64,000 bases of DNA from the NCBI GenBank assembly GCA_028752905.1, contig JAQNBH010000003.1, positions 23,685,989-23,749,988 on the forward strand. Reading direction: 5' to 3'. The translations under genes and the position numbers were made by a program. The DNA is from Cladorhizidae sp. MBARI D1340-BT2. Taxonomy: Eukaryota > Porifera > Demospongiae > Poecilosclerida > Cladorhizidae. Shown one piece after another: positions 52,938-64,000 of the stretch. Every line of letters starts with the position of its first letter. Within the stretch, counting starts at the first letter, position 1. The notes beneath the pieces are model-generated. The model saw nothing but the letters and a program-made list of their open reading frames with translations, was not told the DNA's origin and did not search any database.

Positions 52938-55900
52938 TCAAGTAAGAGTACAATTCATAACTGCCCTAATTAACAAGACCAAAGTCCCAGATTTTGTCAA
53001 CTGATAGAGAAGGCCCTTATCTGCAACATGTGAACAGATTATCAATAAATGCAGTGGTTTTTCACTGGCAGGCCACCGCTTTGGCAACTGGAAAACGCCT
53101 GCAAAAATCCCAAACCTTACCACTTCAAATCACCATAACTTGCTAATACTTAGAGTACTCAAAATATTGGCACGTACAAAAGACAGATAATTAGAAGGGC
53201 TATCCGGTGATATAAAAATTATCTTTTTGGGGTAAAGTGTAGAAAAGTTATGAGCTTCACGGCCAAAAACCACAATATTTTTGTAGGGGAAATGAGAAAC
53301 ATATAGACCAAATTAGGGCAAATATCAAGATAGAGAACACATAATGAAACCTATCATTCGAATCATATCAAGTCCATTACAGTGAAGTGTGCAGAATATT
53401 ATGGATGTTTGATATCAACAGAGAGCACAGAGAGAGACCTATCTTAATAGCTATATATCAAGTTTATTCAGTGAAGTGTGGAGAATCTATGAAGCTAACC
53501 TGTTTAGCATCAAGAGAGAGCAGAGAGAAACCTATCTTGTGATTCTATCAAGTCCATTACTGTGAAGTATGCAGAATATACGGATGTTTGGTATCAAGAG
53601 AGAGAACAGAGAGAGGCCTACCTTTAGAGCTATATATCAAGTCTATTCAGTGAAGTGTGGAGAATCTATGAAGCTAACATGTTTAGCTCAAGATAGAGAA
53701 CACTGAGAGATACCTATCTTGCAAGTCCATTACAGCGAAGTGTGCAGAATATATGGATGTTTGGTATCAAGAGAGAGCACTTGGAGAGTCCTATCTTAAT
53801 AGCTATATATCAAGTCTATTCAGTGAAGTGTGGATAATCTACGAAGCTAACATGTTTAGCATCAAGTAAGAGTACAATTCATAACTGCCCTAATTAACAA
53901 GACCTAAGTCCCAGATTTTGTCAACTGATAGAGAAGGCCCTTATCTGCAACATGTGAACAGATTATCAATAAATGCAGTGGTTTTTCACTGGCAGGCCAC
54001 CGCTTTGGCAACTGGAAAACGCCAGGAAAAATCCCAAACCTTACCACTTCAAATCACCATAACTTGCTAATACTTAGAGTACTCAAAATTTTGGCACGTA
54101 CAAAAGACAGATAATTAGAAGGGCTATCCGGTGATATAAAAATTATCTTTTTGGGGTATAGTGTAGAAAAGTTATGAGCTTCACGGCCCAAAAAAACAAT
54201 ATTTTTGGGGGGGAAATGAGAAACATATAGACCAAATTAGGGCAAATATCAAGATAGAGAACACATAATGAAACCTATCATTCGAATCATATCAAGTCCA
54301 TTACAGTGAAGTGTGCAGAATATTATGGATGTTTGATATCAACAGAGAGCACAGAGAGAGACCTATCTTAATAGCTATATATCAAGTTTATTCAGTGAAG
54401 TGTGGAGAATCTATGAAGCTAACCTGTTTAGCATCAAGAGAGAGCAGAGAGAAACCTATCTTGTGATTCTATCAAGTCCATTACTGTGAAGTATGCAGAA
54501 TATACGGATGTTTGGTATCAAGAGAGAGAACAGAGAGAGGCCTACCTTTAGAGCTATATATCAAGTCTATTCAGTGAAGTGTGGAGAATCTATGAAGCTA
54601 ACATGTTTAGCTCAAGATAGAGAACACTGAGAGATACCTATCTTGCAAGTCCATTACAGCGAAGTGTGCAGAATATATGGATGTTTGGTATCAAGAGAGA
54701 GCACTTGGAGAGTCCTATCTTAATAGCTATATATCAAGTATATTCAGTGAAGTGTGGATAATCTACGAAGCTAACATGTTTAGCATCAAGTAAGAGTACA
54801 ATTCATAACTGCCCTAATTAACAAGACCAAAGTCCCAGATTTTGTCAACTGATAGAGAAGGCCCTTATCTGCAACATGTGAACAGATTATCAATAAATGC
54901 AGTGGTTTTTCACTGGCAGGCCACCGCTTTGGCAACTGGAAAACGCCAGGAAAAATCCCAAACCTTACCACTTCAAATCACCATAACTTGCTAATACTTA
55001 GAGTAGTCAAAATTTTGGCACGTACAAAAGACAGATAATTAGAAGGGCTATCCGGTGATATAAAAATTATCTTTTTGGGGTAAAGTGTAGAAAAGTTATG
55101 AGCTTCACGGCCAAAAAAAACAATATTTTTGGGGGGGAAATGAGAAACATATAGACCAAATTAGGGCAAATATCAAGATAGAGAACACATAATGAAACCT
55201 ATCATTCGAATCATATCAAGTCCATTACAGTGAAGTGTGCAGAATATTATGGATGTTTGATATCAACAGAGAGCACAGAGAGAGACCTATCTTAATAGCT
55301 ATATATCAAGTTTATTCAGTGAAGTGTGGAGAATCTATGAAGCTAACCTGTTTAGCATCAAGAGAGAGCAGAGAGAAACCTATCTTGTGATTCTATCAAG
55401 TCCATTACTGTGAAGTATGCAGAATATACGGATGTTTGGTATCAAGAGAGAGAACAGAGAGAGGCCTACCTTTAGAGCTATATATCAAGTCTATTCAGTG
55501 AAGTGTGGAGAATCTATGAAGCTAACATGTTTAGCTCAAGATAGAGAACACTGAGAGATACCTATCTTGCAAGTCCATTACAGTGAAGTGTGCAGAATAT
55601 ATGGATGTTTGGTATCAAGAGAGAGCACTTGGAGAGTCCTATCTTAATAGCTATATATCAAGTCTATTCAGTGAAGTGTGGATAATCTACGAAGCTAACA
55701 TGTTTAGCATCAAGTAAGAGTACAATTCATAACTGCCCTAATTAACAAGACCAAAGTCCCAGATTTTGTCAACTGATAGAGAAGGCCCTTATCTGCAACA
55801 TGTGAACAGATTATCAATAAATGCAGTGGTTTTTCACTGGCAGGCCACCGCTTTGGCAACTGGAAAACGCCTGCAAAAATCCCAAACCTTACCACTTCAA

Positions 55901-58900
55901 ATCACCATAACTTGCTAATACTTAGAGTACTCAAAATTTTGGCACGTACAAAAGACAGATAATTAGAAGGGCTATCCGGTGATATAAAAATTATCTTTTT
56001 GGGGTATAGTGTAGAAAAGTTATGAGCTTCACGGCCCAAAAAAACAATATTTTTGGGGGGGAAATGAGAAACATATAGACCAAATTAGGGCAAATATCAA
56101 GATAGAGAACACATAATGAAACCTATCATTCGAATCATATCAAGTCCATTACAGTGAAGTGTGCAGAATATTATGGATGTTTGATATCAACAGAGAGCAC
56201 AGAGAGAGACCTATCTTAATAGCTATATATCAAGTTTATTCAGTGAAGTGTGGAGAATCTATGAAGCTAACCTGTTTAGCATCAAGAGAGAGCAGAGAGA
56301 AACCTATCTTGTGATTCTATCAAGTCCATTACTGTGAAGTATGCAGAATATACGGATGTTTGGTATCAAGAGAGAGAACAGAGAGAGGCCTACCTTTAGA
56401 GCTATATATCAAGTCTATTCAGTGAAGTGTGGAGAATCTATGAAGCTAACATGTTTAGCTCAAGATAGAGAACACTGAGAGATACCTATCTTGCAAGTCC
56501 ATTACAGCGAAGTGTGCAGAATATATGGATGTTTGGTATCAAGAGAGAGCACTTGGAGAGTCCTATCTTAATAGCTATATATCAAGTATATTCAGTGAAG
56601 TGTGGATAATCTACGAAGCTAACATGTTTAGCATCAAGTAAGAGTACAATTCATAACTGCCCTAATTAACAAGACCAAAGTCCCAGATTTTGTCAACTGA
56701 TAGAGAAGGCCCTTATCTGCAACATGTGAACAGATTATCAATAAATGCAGTGGTTTTTCACTGGCAGGCCACCGCTTTGGCAACTGGAAAACGCCAGGAA
56801 AAATCCCAAACCTTACCACTTCAAATCACCATAACTTGCTAATACTTAGAGTAGTCAAAATTTTGGCACGTACAAAAGACAGATAATTAGAAGGGCTATC
56901 CGGTGATATAAAAATTATCTTTTTGGGGTAAAGTGTAGAAAAGTTATGAGCTTCACGGCCAAAAAAAACAATATTTTTGGGGGGGAAATGAGAAACATAT
57001 AGACCAAATTAGGGCAAATATCAAGATAGAGAACACATAATGAAACCTATCATTCGAATCATATCAAGTCCATTACAGTGAAGTGTGCAGAATATTATGG
57101 ATGTTTGATATCAACAGAGAGCACAGAGAGAGACCTATCTTAATAGCTATATATCAAGTTTATTCAGTGAAGTGTGGAGAATCTATGAAGCTAACCTGTT
57201 TAGCATCAAGAGAGAGCAGAGAGAAACCTATCTTGTGATTCTATCAAGTCCATTACTGTGAAGTATGCAGAATATACGGATGTTTGGTATCAAGAGAGAG
57301 AACAGAGAGAGGCCTACCTTTAGAGCTATATATCAAGTCTATTCAGTGAAGTGTGGAGAATCTATGAAGCTAACATGTTTAGCTCAAGATAGAGAACACT
57401 GAGAGATACCTATCTTGCAAGTCCATTACAGTGAAGTGTGCAGAATATATGGATGTTTGGTATCAAGAGAGAGCACTTGGAGAGTCCTATCTTAATAGCT
57501 ATATATCAAGTCTATTCAGTGAAGTGTGGATAATCTACGAAGCTAACATGTTTAGCATCAAGTAAGAGTACAATTCATAACTGCCCTAATTAACAAGACC
57601 AAAGTCCCAGATTTTGTCAACTGATAGAGAAGGCCCTTATCTGCAACATGTGAACAGATTATCAATAAATGCAGTGGTTTTTCACTGGCAGGCCACCGCT
57701 TTGGCAACTGGAAAACGCCTGCAAAAATCCCAAACCTTACCACTTCAAATCACCATAACTTGCTAATACTTAGAGTACTCAAAATATTGGCACGTACAAA
57801 AGACAGATAATTAGAAGGGCTATCCGGTGATATAAAAATTATCTTTTTGGGGTAAAGTGTAGAAAAGTTATGAGCTTCACGGCAAAAAACCACAATATTT
57901 TTGGGGGGGAAATGAGAAACATATAGACCAAATTAGGGCAAATATCAAGATAGAGAACACATAATGAAACCTATCATTCGAATCATATCAAGTCCATTAC
58001 AGTGAAGTGTGCAGAATATTATGGATGTTTGATATCAACAGAGAGCACAGAGAGAGATCTATCTTAATAGCTATATATCAAGTTTATTCAGTGAAGTGTG
58101 GAGAATCTATGAAGCTAACCTGTTTAGCATCAAGAGAGAGCAGAGAGAAACCTATCTTGTGATTCTATCAAGTCCATTACTGTGAAGTATGCAGAATATA
58201 CGGATGTTTGGTATCAAGAGAGAGAACAGAGAGAGGCCTACCTTTAGAGCTATATATCAAGTCTATTCAGTGAAGTGTGGAGAATCTATGAAGCTAACAT
58301 GTTTAGCTCAAGATAGAGAACACTGAGAGATACCTATCTTGCAAGTCCATTACAGTGAAGTGTGCATAATATATGGATGTTTGGTATCAAGAGAGAGCAC
58401 TTGGAGAGTCCTATCTTAATAGCTATATATCAAGTCTATTCAGTGAAGTGTGGATAATCTACGAAGCTAACATGTTTAGCATCAAGTAAGAGTACAATTC
58501 ATAACTGCCCTAATTAACAAGACCAAAGTCCCAGATTTTGTCAACTGATAGAGAAGGCCCTTATCTGCAACATGTGAACAGATTATCAATAAATGCAGTG
58601 GTTTTTCACTGGCAGGCCACCGCTTTGGCAACTGGAAAACGCCTGCAAAAATCCCAAACCTTACCACTTCAAATCATCATAACTTGCTAATACTTAGAGT
58701 ACTCAAAATATTGGCACGTACAAAAGACAGATAATTAGAAGGGCTATCCGGTGATATAAAAATTATCTTTTTGGGGTAAAGTGTAGAAAAGTTATGAGCT
58801 TCACGGCAAAAAACCACAATATTTTTGTAGGGGAAATGAGAAACATATAGACCAAATTAGGGCAAATATCAAGATAGAGAACACATAATGAAACCTATCA

Positions 58901-60329
58901 TTCGAATCATATCAAGTCCATTACAGTGAAGTGTGCAGAATATTATGGATGTTTGATATCAACAGAGAGCACAGAGAGAGACCTATCTTAATAGCTATAT
59001 ATCAAGTTTATTCAGTGAAGTGTGGAGAATCTATGAAGCTAACCTGTTTAGCATCAAGAGAGAGCAGAGAGAAACCTATCTTGTGATTCTATCAAGTCCA
59101 TTACTGTGAAGTATGCAGAATATACGGATGTTTGGTATCAAGAGAGAGAACAGAGAGAGGCCTACCTTTAGAGCTATATATCAAGTCTATTCAGTGAAGT
59201 GTGGAGAATCTATGAAGCTAACATGTTTAGCTCAAGATAGAGAACACTGAGAGATACCTATCTTGCAAGTCCATTACAGTGAAGTGTGCAGAATATATGG
59301 ATGTTTGGTATCAAGAGAGAGCACTTGGAGAGTCCTATCTTAATAGCTATATATCAAGTCTATTCAGTGAAGTGTGGATAATCTACGAAGCTAACATGTT
59401 TAGCATCAAGTAAGAGTACAATTCATAACTGCCCTAATTAACAAGACCAAAGTCCCAGATTTTGTCAACTGATAGAGAAGGCCCTTATCTGCAACATGTG
59501 AACAGATTATCAATAAATGCAGTGGTTTTTCACTGGCAGGCCACCGCTTTGGCAACTGGAAAACGCCTGCAAAAATCCCAAACCTTACCACTTCAAATCA
59601 CCATAACTTGCTAATACTTAGAGTACTCAAAATTTTGGCACGTACAAAAGACAGATAATTAGAAGGGCTATCCGGTGATATAAAAATTATCTTTTTGGGG
59701 TATAGTGTAGAAAAGTTATGAGCTTCACGGCCCAAAAAAACAATATTTTTGGGGGGGAAATGAGAAACATATAGACCAAATTAGGGCAAATATCAAGATA
59801 GAGAACACATAATGAAACCTATCATTCGAATCATATCAAGTCCATTACAGTGAAGTGTGCAGAATATTATGGATGTTTGATATCAACAGAGAGCACAGAG
59901 AGAGACCTATCTTAATAGCTATATATCAAGTTTATTCAGTGAAGTGTGGAGAATCTATGAAGCTAACCTGTTTAGCATCAAGAGAGAGCAGAGAGAAACC
60001 TATCTTGTGATTCTATCAAGTCCATTACTGTGAAGTATGCAGAATATACGGATGTTTGGTATCAAGAGAGAGAACAGAGAGAGGCCTACCTTTAGAGCTA
60101 TATATCAAGTCTATTCAGTGAAGTGTGGAGAATCTATGAAGCTAACATGTTTAGCTCAAGATAGAGAACACTGAGAGATACCTATCTTGCAAGTCCATTA
60201 CAGCGAAGTGTGCAGAATATATGGATGTTTGGTATCAAGAGAGAGCACTTGGAGAGTCCTATCTTAATAGCTATATATCAAGTATATTCAGTGAAGTGTG
60301 GATAATCTACGAAGCTAACATGTTTAGCA
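52938..60329. repeat. Region with two-unit and four-unit higher-order spacing
   Basis: Variant ggggtatagtg is found at about 54153, 56001 and 59697 (steps 1,848 and 3,696), and agtatattcag at 54738, 56586, 60282 and 63978 (steps 1,848, 3,696, 3,696). Two unit lineages (cctgcaaaaatcc versus ccaggaaaaatcc) are interleaved here, unlike the uniform runs farther left. Confidence 0.75.
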
Positions 60330-63300
60330 TCAAGTAAGAGTACAATTCATAACTGCCCTAATTAACAAGACCAAAGTCCCAGATTTTGTCAACTGATAGA
60401 GAAGGCCCTTATCTGCAACATGTGAACAGATTATCAATAAATGCAGTGGTTTTTCACTGGCAGGCCACCGCTTTGGCAACTGGAAAACGCCAGGAAAAAT
60501 CCCAAACCTTACCACTTCAAATCACCATAACTTGCTAATACTTAGAGTAGTCAAAATTTTGGCACGTACAAAAGACAGATAATTAGAAGGGCTATCCGGT
60601 GATATAAAAATTATCTTTTTGGGGTAAAGTGTAGAAAAGTTATGAGCTTCACGGCCAAAAAAAACAATATTTTTGGGGGGGAAATGAGAAACATATAGAC
60701 CAAATTAGGGCAAATATCAAGATAGAGAACACATAATGAAACCTATCATTCGAATCATATCAAGTCCATTACAGTGAAGTGTGCAGAATATTATGGATGT
60801 TTGATATCAACAGAGAGCACAGAGAGAGACCTATCTTAATAGCTATATATCAAGTTTATTCAGTGAAGTGTGGAGAATCTATGAAGCTAACCTGTTTAGC
60901 ATCAAGAGAGAGCAGAGAGAAACCTATCTTGTGATTCTATCAAGTCCATTACTGTGAAGTATGCAGAATATACGGATGTTTGGTATCAAGAGAGAGAACA
61001 GAGAGAGGCCTACCTTTAGAGCTATATATCAAGTCTATTCAGTGAAGTGTGGAGAATCTATGAAGCTAACATGTTTAGCTCAAGATAGAGAACACTGAGA
61101 GATACCTATCTTGCAAGTCCATTACAGTGAAGTGTGCAGAATATATGGATGTTTGGTATCAAGAGAGAGCACTTGGAGAGTCCTATCTTAATAGCTATAT
61201 ATCAAGTCTATTCAGTGAAGTGTGGATAATCTACGAAGCTAACATGTTTAGCATCAAGTAAGAGTACAATTCATAACTGCCCTAATTAACAAGACCAAAG
61301 TCCCAGATTTTGTCAACTGATAGAGAAGGCCCTTATCTGCAACATGTGAACAGATTATCAATAAATGCAGTGGTTTTTCACTGGCAGGCCACCGCTTTGG
61401 CAACTGGAAAACGCCTGCAAAAATCCCAAACCTTACCACTTCAAATCACCATAACTTGCTAATACTTAGAGTACTCAAAATATTGGCACGTACAAAAGAC
61501 AGATAATTAGAAGGGCTATCCGGTGATATAAAAATTATCTTTTTGGGGTAAAGTGTAGAAAAGTTATGAGCTTCACGGCAAAAAACCACAATATTTTTGG
61601 GGGGGAAATGAGAAACATATAGACCAAATTAGGGCAAATATCAAGATAGAGAACACATAATGAAACCTATCATTCGAATCATATCAAGTCCATTACAGTG
61701 AAGTGTGCAGAATATTATGGATGTTTGATATCAACAGAGAGCACAGAGAGAGATCTATCTTAATAGCTATATATCAAGTTTATTCAGTGAAGTGTGGAGA
61801 ATCTATGAAGCTAACCTGTTTAGCATCAAGAGAGAGCAGAGAGAAACCTATCTTGTGATTCTATCAAGTCCATTACTGTGAAGTATGCAGAATATACGGA
61901 TGTTTGGTATCAAGAGAGAGAACAGAGAGAGGCCTACCTTTAGAGCTATATATCAAGTCTATTCAGTGAAGTGTGGAGAATCTATGAAGCTAACATGTTT
62001 AGCTCAAGATAGAGAACACTGAGAGATACCTATCTTGCAAGTCCATTACAGTGAAGTGTGCATAATATATGGATGTTTGGTATCAAGAGAGAGCACTTGG
62101 AGAGTCCTATCTTAATAGCTATATATCAAGTCTATTCAGTGAAGTGTGGATAATCTACGAAGCTAACATGTTTAGCATCAAGTAAGAGTACAATTCATAA
62201 CTGCCCTAATTAACAAGACCAAAGTCCCAGATTTTGTCAACTGATAGAGAAGGCCCTTATCTGCAACATGTGAACAGATTATCAATAAATGCAGTGGTTT
62301 TTCACTGGCAGGCCACCGCTTTGGCAACTGGAAAACGCCAGGAAAAATCCCAAACCTTACCACTTCAAATCATCATAACTTGCTAATACTTAGAGTACTC
62401 AAAATTTTGGCACGTACAAAAGACAGATAATTAGAAGGGCTATCCGGTGATATAAAAATTATCTTTTTGGAATAAAGTGTAGAAAAGTTATGAGCTTCAC
62501 GGCCAAAAAAAAAAATATTTTTGGGGGGGAAATGAGAAACATATAGACCAAATTAGGGCAAATATCAAGATAGAGAACACATAATGAAACCTATCATTCG
62601 AATCATATCAAGTCCATTACAGTGAAGTTTGCAGAATATTATGGATGTTTGATATCAACAGAGAGCACAGAGAGAGATCTATCTTAATAGCTATATATCA
62701 AGTTTATTCAGTGAAGTGTGGAGAATCTATGAAGCTAACCTGTTTAGCATCAAGAGAGAGCAGAGAGAAACCTATCTTGTGATTCTATCAAGTCCATTAC
62801 TGTGAAGTATGCAGAATATACGGATGTTTGGTATCAAGAGAGAGAACAGAGAGAGGCCTACCTTTAGAGCTATATATCAAGTCTATTCAGTGAAGTGTGG
62901 AGAATCTATGAAGCTAACATGTTTAGCTCAAGATAGAGAACACTGAGAGATACCTATCTTGCAAGTCCATTACAGTGAAGTGTGCAGAATATATGGATGT
63001 TTGGTATCAAGAGAGAGCACTTGGAGAGTCCTATCTTAATAGCTATATATCAAGTCTATTCAGTGAAGTGTGGATAATCTACGAAGCTAACATGTTTAGC
63101 ATCAAGTAAGAGTACAATTCATAACTGCCCTAATTAACAAGACCAAAGTCCCAGATTTTGTCAACTGATAGAGAAGGCCCTTATCTGCAACATGTGAACA
63201 GATTATCAATAAATGCAGTGGTTTTTCACTGGCAGGCCACCGCTTTGGCAACTGGAAAACGCCAGGAAAAATCCCAAACCTTACCACTTCAAATCACCAT

Positions 63301-64000
63301 AACTTGCTAATACTTAGAGTACTCAAAATTTTGGCACGTAGAAAAGACAGATAATTAGAAGGGCTATCCGGTGATATAAAAATTATCTTTTTGGGGTAAA
63401 GTGTAGAAAAGTTATGAGCTTCACGGCCAAAAAAAACAATATTTTTGGGGGGGAAATGAGAAACATATAGACCAAATTAGGGCAAATATCAAGATAGAGA
63501 ACACATAATGAAACCTATCATTCGAATCATATCAAGTCCATTACAGTGAAGTGTGCAGAATATTATGGATGTTTGATATCAACAGAGAGCACAGAGAGAG
63601 ACCTATCTTAATAGCTATATATCAAGTTTATTCAGTGAAGTGTGGAGAATCTATGAAGCTAACCTGTTTAGCATCAAGAGAGAGCAGAGAGAAACCTATC
63701 TTGTGATTCTATCAAGTCCATTACTGTGAAGTATGCAGAATATACGGATGTTTGGTATCAAGAGAGAGAACAGAGAGAGGCCTACCTTTAGAGCTATATA
63801 TCAAGTCTATTCAGTGAAGTGTGGAGAATCTATGAAGCTAACATGTTTAGCTCAAGATAGAGAACACTGAGAGATACCTATCTTGCAAGTCCATTACAGC
63901 GAAGTGTGCAGAATATATGGATGTTTGGTATCAAGAGAGAGCACTTGGAGAGTCCTATCTTAATAGCTATATATCAAGTATATTCAGTGAAGTGTGGATA

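Larger units (their letters stand above)
16909..64000. repeat. 924-bp composite satellite array
   Basis: A head-to-tail array continuing beyond the right edge. Anchors (the tcaagtaag at the left of each inverted-repeat segment) fall at 17071, 18001, 18927, 19851 and 20602; then every 924 bp to 32614; then 33537, 34461, 35385 and 36308; then every 924 bp to 47396; then 48319, 49243, 50167 and 51090; then every 924 bp to 63102. With 11852 that is 52 anchors. The 923-bp steps reflect one base fewer in an A-run. Each unit holds about 536 bp of monomers plus a 388-bp different segment. Units near the left edge (17071, 18001) are the most divergent; interior units are nearly identical. I see no gene, tRNA or rRNA here. 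A 61-codon reverse frame recurs in most units but begins at GTG just after a stop and is not supported as a gene. Confidence 0.97.

Noticed and set aside
11852..63287. A 61-codon reverse frame repeated in nearly every 924-bp unit
   Set aside because: It starts at GTG immediately after a stop, lies inside the TIR-bounded segment, resembles no protein I know, and stays open only because units are nearly identical. One unit (near 53900) has a stop and another (near 17225) a frame-changing insertion.
16909..64000. CRISPR array
   Set aside because: Repeats are 84-924 bp without unique spacers of constant length, and the context is eukaryotic satellite DNA.
1..64000. tRNA, rRNA, telomeric repeats or host exons
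   Set aside because: None could be recognised; apart from the retrotransposon, the window is accounted for by the two arrays.

Overview
The window is repeat-dominated eukaryotic DNA with no ordinary host gene that I can support. The only protein-coding unit is a broken Ty3/gypsy-type LTR retrotransposon. Its Gag has an unusual Cys-His-Cys-Cys knuckle and its primer-binding site looks like tRNA-Trp, which matches the CsRn1/Kabuki group known from flatworms, insects and other animals. This points to an animal, probably an invertebrate; the sequence does not identify the species.

Layout. (1) Positions 1 to about 11,138 are one tandem array of a 40-bp minisatellite, itself built from related 13+13+14-bp pieces. 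It runs off the left edge and carries larger tandem duplications of 1,646 bp and 3,429 bp. (2) At about 11,139 the sequence switches abruptly to an unrelated satellite, which continues to the right edge (64,000). (3) A 4,292-bp LTR element (12,617-16,908) sits inside that satellite about 1.5 kb from its border. It is flanked by a 4-bp target duplication, and removing it leaves a normal 923-bp satellite spacing.

The second satellite has 52 unit anchors in the window, nearly all 923-924 bp apart. Each unit contains about 536 bp of roughly 84-90-bp monomers and about 388 bp of different sequence. The 388-bp part interrupts a monomer, lies between two ATCAAG direct repeats, and contains a 358-359-bp segment bounded by 10-bp inverted repeats (TGCCCTAATT / AATTAGGGCA). 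The simplest reading is that a small inverted-repeat element entered an older monomer array and the composite was then amplified. The monomers at the array border lack the segment for about 710 bp, which fits. Single-base markers show that units were copied in blocks of three (about 2,771 bp) and two (1,848 bp), and one 751-bp unit has lost exactly one two-monomer block.

The retrotransposon has 214-bp LTRs differing at three sites, so it is young. Its pol frame is interrupted by two in-frame TGA codons, one in reverse transcriptase and one after the integrase core. The gag stop and a pol-frame ATG overlap as TAATG. Nothing in the window indicates a working cellular pathway. The interest lies in satellite architecture, captured-element evolution and a recent insertion into a homogenised array.
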